Program-made: the position numbers and the translations under genes
Notes under the pieces: generated by a model
What the model was told of the DNA's origin: nothing
The model's input: only the letters and a program-made list of their open reading frames with translations
The model's database searches: none
Part shown: positions 11,844 to 34,300 of the stretch, piece by piece
How positions within the stretch are numbered: position 1 is the stretch's first letter
Layout: the number at the start of each line of letters is the position of its first letter
DNA from: Diadema setosum
Taxonomy: Eukaryota; Echinodermata; Echinoidea; Diadematoida; Diadematidae
DNA length: 64,000 nucleotides
Direction: 5' to 3'
Assembly: GCF_964275005.1 (NCBI RefSeq)
Contig: NC_092705.1
Location: 16,023,385-16,087,384, forward strand

Positions 11844-12690
11844 CAGAAAGTGATATCTAGATTTTTAATACTATTGAAACTCTGAATAAATAGGTTCTAC
11901 AGACCCAGACATTTTGATAAGGTGGTAGCCAAAAGCAACATAAAAACAAGAAAGTTGTCCATTATCATAAAAAAAAAGAAAAAAAAGAGAGACTTTGTTA
12001 TATCAGGTATTTTGTTATACAAATGGAAACGTATCTATAAAATTTACAATTCCTGTAAAAATAATTTCTGCCACACGTAACTGATGAACATTCACACAAC
12101 AAAATGTATCTCAGGGGTTGCTAGGATTGTCTTACATAACATCGAGTGTAAGCTGTGCCTGACAAGTTCCAACTGTTAGCTCAGCATGCAAACCCCAAGT
12201 TTACAAATCTGATGTACAGATTGTGCTACGGGTTAGAGTCTCTAAAAGAATGTACGGTAATATGCAAACTTCTCAATATTGTACAATCAATGGAGGATAC
12301 TTTCACAAGGGGGATGATGCAAAGGAAAACTCTGGACATTTGCCAAGCAATCCCGTATGTCTTACTCCATAGACCCTCTACAAATTACAGACATTCAACT
12401 GTTCTGTTCTCCTCAAGTCATTCAATGGAATGCCCTATCTAGAGTTCCAACTGGATATAATCATTCAAATTGCTGTCAGTTTTTTCTGGATCCATAAAGC
12501 AATTCCACAAGTGGTTTTGTGCTTTTAAGTTTGATAATCAGGGTTCGATGCCCCTATCTTTCTGAGCAATTTTTATCTTTATTTCAGTAATTTTTGCACA
12601 ATTTTTATTCAAGCATTCAAGTGTCTTTTGTGTACCACTCATCTTTTATAAGTAGGGATGGCCAAAAGTAATCATTGTCATACAGACATA

Positions 12691-13356
12691 TGTGACCCGC
12701 TATAACAAAAGGATCCGAAAGTCGGGAGAGGACAATTCTCTGAAAATGGCATGACATTATTCCCTTCCGCTTTTACTATAATTTCATTTATAGCACAACT
12801 CATAAAAGTACTCGGTTGCAGATATATCAATGATTTTATTAGGGCATGTCAAGTGGTTGATAAAATCAGAGTTTCGAGAAAAACGCCTTCAAAGTTTTCC
12901 TTTTGACGCTAACACAATCAAGGGGAGGCGAGACAATTTTCACCGCTTGACAATAGAAGGCATGCTCCTAGCGACCTCCGCATGTTCATTCAAGCTTAGC
13001 GCACCAGCGGTCTACGCACGACCAACCAGTAATCAGGATGCCACGCACTGACCAATAAGATCACTCCCTCATTGCTAGGGGCGGAGTCTAGCTGCTGCGC
13101 TAAATCGGAATCTTCAGCCACGTTTCTGTTACGTTGAAAGTCAGAAAATCACGCCCCAGAAAAACGCTGATTTTTTGCCTTTCCTTTAATCATTTAGCTT
13201 TGAAATTTCGGCAGATAGACAAAACATGTGACTACAAAATTATGCAAAAAACAGATATCCAATTGTATTGACCAATTTTGATGATGTGACTTCAAACTCG
13301 ATTTTCTCGGCTCAGCCGTCAGCGACTTTAGGACCCTTTTGTTGTAGCAGGTCGCA
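12691..13356. mobile_element. Non-autonomous DNA transposon, 33-bp TIRs
   Basis: Left TIR TGTGACCCGCTATAACAAAA (continuing to 12723) matches the right end, which in reverse reads TGCGACCTGCTACAACAAAA, over about 33 bp with few mismatches. The flanks are ATA on both sides, so a short TA-type target duplication is possible. The 666-bp body has no open frame resembling a transposase. Family not recognised. Confidence 0.85.
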
Positions 13357-14061
13357 TATATTCCTCAAAGAGCGGCTGGTCATTATGCAATGAGACATAA
13401 GTCAATTGTCTTCTTATCTGTGAGGCAGATACAGTTTGGCACATATTGTACATTGTACTTCAAATACTTATGTGAGTGGCGACATCAAACAAGGGATCAA
13501 AAAGAATAAGACTCTTGTGACTCCATCTCTTGAACCTCCTTTGAGCTACACTCCAGAACTTTAAAAGACAGTACCCTCAATTTGAAGGCATTACAAAAAG
13601 TTGAACACAACTCGGCTCATCATTGAATGACATAATCATCGTTTTCATAACTGCATCAAAGACTTGTAATGGTGGTATTGAATTGAGATTCCAAGTACAA
13701 GTAGTAGTATCATCACAGCAACCAGTGAGTTTTCATGAATTTTAATGTTACTGTTCAAAACCTTAGCAGTTAAAACTGTCGTAACAGGAACACAAAGTTT
13801 CCAGTATTTGCTTTTGCTGGTTGGTGATTCACAGTCAAAGTGCCATATTCTAGATTGATACACAGTAGTGGGAAAGCTTTAGGCATTCACAGAAACTTGT
13901 GTAAAACTACATGCACATCACTTTTTTCTCACTATCGAACAATTCAGCTAGTTTGATTCAACATGTATCTTCCAAATGCCAGTCATTACAGTATTTTATG
14001 TGCAGGTGAAAATTTGCAGAGAGTGAAAAAGTTCACAATAAGAAATTTACCAAGGAGGTCA

Positions 14062-14230
14062 GGGGGGCATTTCATGAAGGAACTTGTCGGGTAAAATATC
14101 TGACAAGTCAATTATATCCGACAAGTTTTGAGAAATTCTTTAGTCTGATTGGCTGATTTCTCTGAACTTGTCGGATATAATTAACTTGTCGGACATAATA
14201 TCCGACAAGTTCCTTCATGAAATGCCCCCC
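14062..14230. mobile_element. Foldback MITE with nested TTGTCGG repeats
   Basis: Left end GGGGGGCATTTCATGAAGG and its inverse at the right end enclose several copies of ACTTGTCGGATATAAT in both orientations, so nearly the whole 169 bp folds into one stem with a CTGATTGGCTGAT centre. AGGTC lies just outside both ends and may be the target duplication. It is only about 105 bp beyond the NKAP stop, so it may be inside the 3' UTR. Confidence 0.85.
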
Positions 14231-14335
14231 AGGTCTTAAACTCACTGCCCCTAAATCACTAATTCCAATCCCTACAGAATAGACAGGAATACTTCAATTA
14301 TAGCATCACTGAACAATAAAAGTCCATTTCCTTGA

Positions 14336-23698
<9,363 letters not shown>

Positions 23699-24072
23699 TT
23701 CAAACTGCTCGTCTGAAATGAAATAGAGATGAAATAAAGTTAAAAACGCTAGTTAAAACTCATATAACTGCACTTCTTAAATTCTGAAAAAAAAAAGTTC
23801 TGCTATGTTTGGACCCTTTTTAAAACATTTTAATCAATTGTACAATGAAAACAGCATTGTTGCCATAAGCAAATGAGGATAGAAACCTCTAGAACCTATG
23901 TGTGCAAGTGAAGATTGGTGCGAGTTCGACATTACACAACCAATGACAATCTTTTTATTGACTCCCAGCCATTCTGACTCCGAACAGATTACCCCACGAT
24001 CAGGAGGCAGTCGAGGCCAACACCACGAACACATTTGTGTCACAAGCCTCGGCCCAGCCCCTGAATTTGGAG

Positions 24073-24264
24073 TACTGTAAAAGTGGATATTTTTGCGCAA
24101 TTAATTTCTCGCGCTTGGCCGGGTCAGAAGAGTTTCGCGTGTTTTTAATTCCGCAGAATAGACATCACGCACAGGAACATGGCAATCAAAAATATTCGCG
24201 GGCTTTTATTTTCGCGCTAGTTTCTGGTTGCGCGAAATGAACGAAAATTTCCACTTTTACAGTA
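24073..24264. mobile_element. MITE, TACTGTAAAAGTGGA ends (copy A)
   Basis: TACTGTAAAAGTGGATATTT at the left and AAATTTCCACTTTTACAGTA at the right are inverted repeats. The interior is rich in TTCGCG and CGCGAA steps and includes TTTTTAATTCCGC, shared with the copy at 36119. A TA target is likely. It lies upstream of the RS exon of NKAP. Confidence 0.85.
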
Positions 24265-24773
24265 GTTGCTTTTAACATCCTTCCTTGTTTTGTTGTTGTT
24301 TTTGTTTTTTTGTTTTTTATGAATCATGGACAGACTTGCCATGCAGTTCATGAGTTTTATTATTTGGATGATGATTATTTCTGCATTTAGACCATACCTG
24401 AGCCCTTTTAACATGTTTAATGACTCGTGTAACTTAGAACTCCCCGAAAGTGACAGAATAATACTAGTAAGCAAGTTGCCAATTGTGGGTTTAAATACTC
24501 TCAGGGAAGAAAAAAGAAGACCGAGGCGGCACGGACTCGGAGTCTGGTCCGTCGGGTCGCTGTCATGTCGCCAGTGTCGGGCTACTCAATTAACAAAACA
24601 TGCATGCATGTTGTTCATACCAGGGAACTGGCAAATCAATAACAAAAGTACACTCTCTCTTCTCTTCCTCAACAACAAAGCACAGTGACATTCGATACGA
24701 TGCGATCTCAGACATCAACGATACATAATCATGAGTTCATAAATACAAAATTAAAATGTAACTCATCACTCAC

Positions 24774-24960
24774 GGCTTCACATTAGAGGAAACAACGTCA
24801 TCGGTAACGTAGTGTTAATGTTCACATCAAAACGCTTGCGCTTGCTGAAAGTCTGTGTATTGTATGTATGCACGTCGAGTTTGCAATGGTACGTATACCG
24901 TACGTACGGACGTGCTATCGACCGACAACCACACAGCGTTGATCTATCTTTGACACGGCG
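24774..24960 (-). other. Possible non-coding first exon of NKAP
   Basis: On the minus strand a strong donor AAGCC|GTGAGT ends at 24774. The sequence above it is CpG-richer than its surroundings, and two ETS-like GGAA cores lie at 24959-24970. Spliced to the acceptor at 23712 this would be 5' UTR, with translation starting at ATG 23698. The upstream limit is a guess. Confidence 0.35.
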
Positions 24961-25311
24961 GAAGCGGAAATGTCGTAATCAAGAGGGATTCGGTTTCGTA
25001 AACAAGGGTCAGGCAACCCGGTTTGAGGATACCCGGATAGCGCCCAGCAGTGATAGCGTACGTATTGTTTTGTTCTGTTTCTTGGTTACTCTCCAAAATA
25101 CGGAGATGCAAACACGCCATTGTTGTGAGTGATGAATAGAATATTAATATAGATCAACCACCCAAGGACAATTGTTTGAAATTGAAGTTTTATTCTCAGC
25201 TCAGCGTGGGGGAATATAGCAACGAAAACCCGCGTTATTTTCCGTAAACAATCAGTGTTGTCATGACAATAAACCAAGAGAGAAGCTAGCTGCATCCAGC
25301 AATGTCGCAAT
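24940..25311. promoter_or_regulatory. Presumed bidirectional promoter, NKAP / XRRA1
   Basis: NKAP reads left and XRRA1 reads right from this interval. Only about 190 bp (25121-25311) separate the nearest possible start codons, or about 540 bp from the non-coding exon alternative. Visible sites are ETS-like CGGAAG at 24959 with a second GGAAA core at 24966, and an ACAATTGT palindrome near 25170. No TATA box is placed convincingly for either gene, as usual for housekeeping promoters. Confidence 0.55.
25090..25120 (-). CDS. Possible alternative coding first exon of NKAP
   Basis: Minus strand: ATG at 25120 opens MACLHLRILE and ends in phase 1 at a GA|GTAACC donor. This phase fits the acceptor at 23712 exactly and would extend NKAP by 15 residues (484 aa in total). 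The donor is weaker than the one at 24774, and the peptide is not recognised from other NKAPs. Confidence 0.3.
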
Positions 25312-25340
25312 ATGGCTGTTCCCGCCGGTGTGAAACTTGA
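25302..25340 (+). CDS. Short upstream ORF overlapping the XRRA1 start
   Basis: ATG at 25302, ten bases before and out of frame with the XRRA1 start at 25312, opens a 12-codon frame ending TGA at 25340. If the mRNA begins upstream of 25302, ribosomes would meet this ATG first, so XRRA1 would depend on leaky scanning. Confidence 0.4.
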   Translation: MSQYGCSRRCET

Positions 25341-28300
25341 TGATGGGAGCGGGCATTTTATCTCAAACTGCTTTCCCGTTAGGCACGCATTTGGATCTGC
25401 TAACAGCGGTAAGTGATCAGAGAACAGTATCTTTGCAATTTTTGCTTGAAAAATATGCCCTCACAGCTGATTTGACTTTTGATCTGCGGCACATTGGTGT
25501 CCTACACAGCAAACCCATTATCCATTGTAAATTTGTATCGTGACGTTGGGTATAGCAATTGTATAATTCACTTGGCACTCGCCCATCATCTCTCGCCCCC
25601 ATTGAGACGGGCTCGAGATACTTACCGCCCATCGGGCGCCAAAACCCCCTGGAAGCCTTGATTTACTGTCACTCTCTGTCATTGTATACAGTTTTAATAC
25701 GAAATACGATTTAATTTAGGGAATTGCATTCTTTTCTCAAGGTCTCTGGATGTAAAAGGACAATTTTGACCTCCATATTCTGTCCATTATTTTGGCATTT
25801 TTGCTTCTCATTGCCACTTGAATGCCAGGGTTCATATTTAGAAATGGTTCTATATTGTAACTTGTAAAATTGTTTTATGTTCTTTGTCTTTTTCTCCCTG
25901 GAGAGAAGTCTATTGCCTATAGGGCCTATGTCATAATCAGTACATTTCAAAGAGGCTATCATGATTCAATTGATGTTCAGCCTTCATGATAATCATTGTG
26001 TTCTAGCAGAGATGCCAAGTTCCAAAAATTTTTATGCGTGAGATTTTCATGACTTGGCGTCTTCGGCGCTAGCGAGGGAGCGAAGCGACCAAGCGGGGGA
26101 ATCAGGAGCAGTGTACAGAGCTTTTTCAATTTTTAGCTCTTCTTAATGGTGCGATCTGGTGCATACTTAAGTGACTATTTTTTTACTTATTTTGAAAGAC
26201 AAAAGAGATATACCTTCAATACAACTGCAACTATCACGTTATATCCTTTGACCTATGCTCCCGATGCGTTACGAGAAAAATGGGTGCCATGCGTGAGACG
26301 GACTCTAAATGCGTGGGTCTCACGCAAAATGCATGAGACTTGGTAGCTCTGTTCTAGTCTACTGGATGTGTACTTGTTAATAGTGAGGGGTGATGGGAAG
26401 TAGGATATCTGATCTGCAAGATGAGGCCATTAGCTACTTAATTTTTTTCTATCTAGTGGATTTACATCTAGATCTGGGTCTAGGAACCAGGTTGCAGGGT
26501 CTCTGTCGAGAATTTAAGAAATCTCAAAATTGATTTGAGCCCAATTCCATGATAACTTATTTTTTTTTACCTTCCAGAAATTCTGTCTACATGAAGACAG
26601 TGAGTACAGGAAGGCCTCACATAAAACTTGTAATATCTACAGAGTAGAATATATTTCTAACATAAATATAAAAATATATATATATATATTTCTATGTCAA
26701 TTCTGAAAAAAAAAATAATAAAATATGACTTTGTCAGCAACCTACAAATCGTAACACAGAAAAAAGATCTACAGTCGCATATATATCACTGAACAATCCT
26801 TCTATCGATGAGACTTTTGTTGGATGAGACTGTTGTTAGACTAAGGCGAAGATATTACATTTTGGCAAAATTTCCATGTGTGCCCACACTGATGTTGATC
26901 CGAAAAGTTATCTAAGTTCTTGTTTTTGGTAGATCCTGAAACGGGTTGACTCTGAGGAGATACATACAAATATACAATGTATGAAACTCTCTCCTATGTT
27001 TGGTTGGTTGGTTTTTGAATATTATATTGAAACAAGTCCTTATAAATTTTACTTGATGTATTTTTCAAAGCTGGCAGAGCAGAACAGGAGTTATTAAGAG
27101 TATGATCTCATACCATGACATATTCAGGTTGATGCAAGTGAATAGAGTCAAATAAAAAAATATACACATTGTAGAATGGTGCATGTTTCATCAAAGTCAA
27201 ACCTGAGATATACTTTAAGAAAGTTACAGGATTTTCAAGTTTCTTGTGTTGTTTCAACATGGACTACATAATAAGTACACTTTAAAAAATAGATTTGAAC
27301 CGTTATCCTAAGATTGGGTGATTTCAAGTTCGGTGCTAGTGCTAGTGCTAGTGCTAGCCCCCAATTAACAGCGTTAAATCGAGCTCCAACACCGACGGTC
27401 AGATTAACGAGGCGATGCCGATCAAAATTATCAATCACCAGCACTAGGTGTTGGAATCACAGCACCGCGAGCTCCGCGGAAATTGCACGACGAAAAAAGT
27501 GATGGCGCGAGATTACAGTTAAATGTTAAAAGATATAGCCAAAACTTCTTAGTTTAAGACACATAGTGAGAAAGACGGATTAAAATGCCACAAATTTCAT
27601 CCATTCCCCAAAATACAACTACCGGTATCTTAATTTTACTCTCAGGCTCAGATTTATATAGCCATGTCTGGAGTGTTCGTGTTCTTTACGTGGGCAACCA
27701 CTGCATTAGCATAGACTTTGCACGTAAAACGTGCATCTATTACTGAAGTGACTACGTGTCTCACACGGCAACGCTAACACCAGCACCGAACTTGAAATGA
27801 AGAAAATGATGATCCCTAGGGACTAGTGTTAGTCAATGGGGAAAAAGCACGTAAATCGCTAACACAAACGGCGGAGCTCGGTTCAGCAGACGACATTCAA
27901 CACCGAGCCCAGCACCAACTACCAGAAATACGTCATAATTTTGAGGTCAACTCCCAACACCGACGTGATTTCAAGTTCGGTTTTATCGCCGGTTCTAGTG
28001 CTGAGATAGCACTAGCACTAGCACCGGACTTGAAATCACCCCTTTTTTTTTTTGCAATTACCTGGCAGTTGCAAGTTTTAATTTGTTTTTGTTTATTTGT
28101 TTTTAGGGGAGAGGGTCATACTACCTGAGTTGTTGTAAAAACCTGACTTCTAAATTATTTTTGTGTCTGAGCCAATGAAAGAATTATGAGGTGATGGCAT
28201 CCATCTTAGTTAATTGCATGTAGTTACAACTGATGTCATTGTTTGGTAAAAACTCTTGCATCTTTGAAATTCCCTTGTTCAATTTTCATGAAACTTTCAC

Positions 28301-31300
28301 CATTCTGTGTGTGTAATATTACCTTGTTAAAGTTTAAAACTAGAACATGGTGTAAAATCTCACTTTAATTACATAGGCTTTCATCAAATATTATTCTATT
28401 GTTTACAGTTGAATGTTAGGACGGTGGCAATTATCCGCGTAATATGTGATACATCAGTACGCTTATCATGCCTTATTCCCCGTGTTAAGGAATGTATCCC
28501 AAGTTTTATGATTAATTACCATTTTAGTAATATCCAGGTATTCATGAAAGTTTGCTGTGCGACATTGTGTCATAAAAGATCATAACATTAATAGGAAAAT
28601 GTAGGACAGAGCTTGACATATTTGTAAAGTTAAGACAGAGAAAAGACTTGCGGCAATATTAATAATCTCGTCCACTTTTCAGCTGGGGCGTGGCTGGTAG
28701 CGCACAGGACCGACCAGATCCGTCAGTTCTTGGGGCCACAGAGCGAACCAAAGACCTACGCCCAGCTCAAGTATGAGCGCAAGCAGAAGGAGAAGCAAGA
28801 GCGTCTCCTGCAGGAAGGCGGGAGCCTCCAGGATGAGGAGGAAGAGAGCACGACTCCAGGAGTCCTCGACGGCTTCTTTCTGGTGAGCTCAGCTGACCGT
28901 CCTTCTCTATTTACACTCTCTCTACAGATGATAATGTTGGCAGATCATGAAAGAAATTACATGTTAAGGCCATAAAGCATAGTAAAGTGTTTAGATGCTT
29001 TACGCCTCTCTAGATGTATGAAGTGGATCTTAGAAGCTGAATAGAGTTCAATATGTTTTAAACCATGTTGTCTATTTTCTTGCTTGCTTGTTAATGTTTG
29101 TGTAAAGGGTAATCATTTACTGTACGAGCTGAAATTTTCGCGGTGATTTTATTTTCACAAATTTCGCGAATCGCCTTTGAACCGCGAAAATAACAACACA
29201 TGAAAACATCAACGTGCAAATAACTAAGTTCAGTTAGACCCTCGCAACAGCGAAATTACAACACGTGAAAATGTTCTCCAAGTAGTAATTCGCGAAAATA
29301 TCTGTACGCGAAAATTTCAGCTCGTACAGTAATACATAACACCTGGATGCTATGTTATTTGCCAGTAAAAATGAAATTTGTGTCTTCTAGAAATCAATAT
29401 CAAACTAACTAATATGTAACTAACATATCAAACATGCATATTAGTACAACTGTTCTTGGGGAGGGGGGCACTAAAATTTTAATCCTAAGCAGAGGTGTAC
29501 TTCTGCTATTGTATTATTTATGATGTAACATGTGTGTGCACACACACACACACACACACTCTCACACACACACACACATAGGAAAGAATCTTGCTTATCT
29601 GTAAATGCAGTGTCATACACATGTGCATATTAGGGAGCTTTAGATTTTGACGCGCGGATGTTTGAGAAGATGCTTGCGCTGGACGTTCTCCTCTCCCCTC
29701 CGTCGTGTAAAAAAGTAGCTTTAGATTATGCTGGGACGCAACGTGTAAAAAATAAAATGGCGCCCCCATATGATTGGTGCATGAAGTAGTTCTCTACGTT
29801 GCAAACTGCAGACGTAAAAATAGCCCAGTACGCGTAGTGAAAAACTCAGGCGACGCAATCTAAAAATAGATCGACTTGACGCGCGCTTCTGTGCATGCTC
29901 AGGACATTTTTTTTTCCCTCTGAACGTCCGTGCGTCAAAATCTAAAGCTCCCTATTGTTTGTGTGTGTCATCCTGTCTATTGACACTTGGAAGCTCGTGG
30001 AATTTTATAGACGTTTGGTGTAAAAAGTAAATGTATACTATTTCAGTGATGATGTTTATTTTTTATTTGCAGGAGAACGGAATGCGTTAAGCAGTTTTTA
30101 CTGTTTATCGAATCAGAAAATTTTTTTTTCAGAATTGAAGTATTGATTCAATGTTGTGTGTTTCAAATCAGTGTGTCATTTGTATGTTTCCATGCGGCTT
30201 CTAAGAGTGATTCACTCCATATTCTTTGTCTGTGCAGTTGAAGCACTGTTGCATTGAGGACCCAACGGATCTGTGCTCAGTGAATATTGCAGGCCAGGAT
30301 CTGACAGATGCAAAGGAGGAGGATTTCGAACTCTTCACTAATGTCGCTTACATCAATGCCGGTGAAAATCTCCTGCCATTCAGTAAGTACGAACAATATT
30401 TTGCTCAGCACGCACATGAGGAAATATTACATGTCTTTTTTTTTAATAGTCTTTTTGTATGCTGCCTTGAGGTGTGTGAAAGCTGTGTGTGGAAGGATGG
30501 AGGGTTTCTGTGACATTTGCTCCTGCAGCAATTGCTCCCATGAAACATCTGCAGACGAGGCTGAACAAAAATTCTACCCACAAACATAACTCTAACCCTA
30601 ATCCTCACATAAAACTACCCATAAACCTAAGACCCCATCTCAGCCTAACCCCAAGTCCTTGAAGAAGATAAGACAGGAGCAATTGTCTCAGGAGCAAATG
30701 TTGTGTTCACTGGATGGAGGAACTTTATCACATAAGAATTCATAGATGTGGCTACTCTGCTTGTGTCATACATGTAGTTGTGAGCTAGATGTAACACAAT
30801 TAGATAGACTACCCATACGGTAAACCATCACACTTGCAACTGTTTGTTTTGTTTTGTTTTGTTTTGTTTTTTTTTTTGCTCTTTGTGTTTCTTATTGATG
30901 GAGGAGTTTGATATTATTAAGCTGCAGAGTCTCCCTGATCCTGCAGGAGACTCCCTGAAAACTTCAATACATGTATCTGTTTATGTGATTTGAAAATTAC
31001 TTCTGCCTAAGGATATTGATGTAACACACTAGCATCTCCCTGATTTGCTCTTTGGAACCCCACGAGTTTGAAGTATTGATGTTGGCAGCCCAACATTGTG
31101 TGTAGGGAAAGAAAGCAAACTTGGCATGCTGTCAGATATACAATGTAAGCCCTCATTTGTACTTATACTACATGGGGCCTGGGCACTACATATCAACATA
31201 CTTCGAGCTCAGGACAACCGAATATGAATTGGGAATGCCAATATTGCTCATTTGCCCAATCAGGCAGCCTTGGTGTTTTCCCCACGCACCCCTTATCCAC

Positions 31301-34300
31301 CAAAAATAAAAAGGGTCTACCTGTTTATTGAAAAATGAATACAAGCAGAGAAAACATCTGCAGGTGCAAGAATCCCTGACCATTATCTGCTCAGTACATT
31401 TGTACATTTTTGTCTAATTGTAAGACTTTACATTGCATTTACTGAGCAAGATTATTACACTTATAAAATGATTGTCAAAGACATAATCATGTCTCTCTTT
31501 GAGAGATATATGATTTTCCATTTTGTTTGCTTTTTCTTCTTCAACAGGTGCATTCAATCGCTTCCCCATAGTGAGAGAATTAGAACTGCCGCTCAATGGC
31601 TTACGAGGAATCGACATAGAGTATGGTCACTTTCCTTATCTAGAGGTAAGACAATAACACCTATGTCATTTAGACAAGCACATCTTTCAGTTTCTGATGA
31701 CTTGATGCATACAGGAATGCAGCTCAGTGTTGTGTAGGCATATTGACAGCTGCATTTAAGCAATTATTACTTTGTGTTAAAACTGGCAGTTTAGCTCTCA
31801 AATTGATTGTGCATCATTTGAACTCCAAACCCCATCATGGATAATTTGGGTGACAAAATCCATATTTCAAAAGAAATTGTATGGCAGTTTGTTGGCATAT
31901 ATTTTTTTTTTTTCAATTGTGTCAATGGGCCGAAATGGGACAAAAGTGCAAACACGTCAGACTGAAGTATATGTGTGTCAAAACCTATGAACATGGACAT
32001 CTATTTGTTGAAGTAACTTACTACAAATACCTGTGTTAGTATGCAAATCCATGTTCCACCTATCGTCAATTATTTGGGAATTCAGCAAAAACATGTATTC
32101 TGATCATTTTATCAAAGGCACACAGTATATGTATGGGATATTGCTAGTAAGAGTAAGTCTGTGTGACTGATGTGGTTATGTTTTGTTAATGGTAAATTGT
32201 GTTGAATGTTTAATTGATTTTATTGTCAACATTTCTTGTCCGAACCAGACTTGCACACCTGCAGTTTTATTCATCCTTTGTCAGGTGTGGGACATCCTTG
32301 TAGTAAAAGGATATTAAAGGGATTGTACAGTACTGGTTGAGGTGGGGATTCATGCTTTGAACATTCCTAAGTGAGATAATGAGAAACCTCTTATGAAATA
32401 TGAAAGGGCATGTAATTTTAAGAAGGATTCAACATTTATTTGATGAAAATTGGTTTTCAAATGGCTGAGATATCCAAAAAAGTGATTATAAAAAAAAAAA
32501 AAAAAAAAGGCGACAGGCCACACCTTTTATTAGGATCTCTTTGTTTCACTTTGTTTTTAGATATCTCAGCCATTCTAAAACCGATTTTCATCAAATAAAC
32601 TTTTGATACCTCTTAGAATTGCATGCTCTTTGACATCTCATAGAGTGGTTTCTGAATATCTCACAAAGCGTAAAAGCTAAATCCTCACCTCACCCAGAAC
32701 TGTACACACCCTTTAACATTATAAAGCTTTTTTCATATTTCATTGCCAAATCAGATCTTGTGGGTAATGCTGTCATCTCCAGTTACTTTCCCAGCATTTT
32801 TAACATCAGTGCACTTTACACCTGTTAACTATGACGGCATGAATGAATTCAAGACTTTATGATATACATGTAATACAATGATAACTGTAGTAGTGTTGCT
32901 TGCATACATTGCTGGAACAGCAAATATGAATAATACACAGTACACTTACACAGTGTATGCAAATGTTTTTTCCAAGGTCAACATAAGAAAGTTATGTGGT
33001 ACAACTACCTCAGCATGACAGGGTAATATTTATGGGGTGTTCTTGTTCGTAATGGAGTTTTGTAATGTACAATGTTTTCAGATTGATTGATGTCTCTCTT
33101 GGGTAATCTGAGTAATTTGCAATTCATTTTCCTGCTGTGGAGCTTTATGGATTTCATGTTGTACAATGAATTTGACTCAATTAGCATTCAGCAGTGTTCA
33201 CCAGGTAGAACTCTGTCAGACAAACTCTGTCATCACAAAAATTTCTTGTTCTCAGGTTGTGCATACAAACTGAATCCGAATTTCCTTTATGTGAGGTAGG
33301 ATTTTGATATACACTTTCTTTAAATGTCTCTTTAATCAGGTACTCTGGTAAATTTGGTAAAATCTGCTCACATCAACCCTATATAATTATTAAAGTGGAG
33401 AGTGTGGTATGAAATGAATGAAATCAACATGTAACAGAATGTTATGTTCTTTTTTTTCTCTCTCTCACCCAGGTGTTAGACCTTTCACACAACAATCTGT
33501 CCAAGGATGATGTGTCCAGCCTTGGTCTCCTCGCCAGCCTGAAAGTGTTATATCTGACTGGGAACCAGCTCAGGTCACTGCCAGCTGAGATGGGCAAGCC
33601 ACACAAAGTCCAAATAAGGTATGAAGAAAAGAGACTACCAAAGAACAAAACAGAACAAAGATCACAGAGACATACTGAAATCACTTGCACAAAATAAATA
33701 AATAAATAAATAAAAAAAAAAATCAAGTGAGGAAGCTTTAAGTTTCCTAGAGTCCACAAGGGCACAGTTTTCTCTCATATCTGAAATGGTATAGTCTAGC
33801 CATGCAAAAACAAACAAACAAACAAACAAAACAAGCGAATTGAGAAAAAAAAAACGTAACAGAAGGAAGGATTAGGAGAACAGTAAGTAGAAAATGTACC
33901 ATTTCAACTTGAAAGTAAACTCAGCTTGTACTGCGGAGGAAGCATAAACACAAAAGTGTGAAGCTGTTACGTGAATGTACAATATACATGTGCAAATTCA
34001 ATACAGTTGAACCTCTATTATCTGGCCTCCCTTTATCCGGATCTCTCTATTATCCGGACGCAGTCTCGCCGTGATTTTTTTATCTTTTTTGAAGAATTAC
34101 GGGAGGAAAGGGGGATTCCCAACTCCGTGAGAACTCCTACACAAACACATATGAATTACTTGATACATTTCTTAATAATTATTTAGGTAAATCATCCCAA
34201 GAATTTATAAAAGAAAATGATTTCATTCTTGCAAACACGAACCCTTATTTTGGGGTCTGTTACTGAGTGTAACAATGAAAAGGTTGCGGTATACACATTG

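Larger units (their letters stand above)
8610..14335. other. Convergent 3' region between EF-hand gene and NKAP
   Basis: Contains the presumed 3' UTR of the EF-hand gene (plus) and of NKAP (minus). Plus-strand AATAAA signals occur at 9046-9051 and again near 10725 and 10777. The rest is AT-rich without supported coding, apart from a CA tract near 11100 and elements at 11683, 12691 and 14062. A B-box-like GGGTTCGATGCC near 12541 may be a worn SINE fragment. Where the two transcripts actually end cannot be told. Confidence 0.5.

Noticed and set aside
25520-25670. GC-richer stretch with CTCGAGCCCG and GGCGCC motifs after XRRA1 exon 1
   Set aside because: Considered as a SINE B box or a primer-binding-like site, but no second box, tail, repeats at its ends or coding was found.
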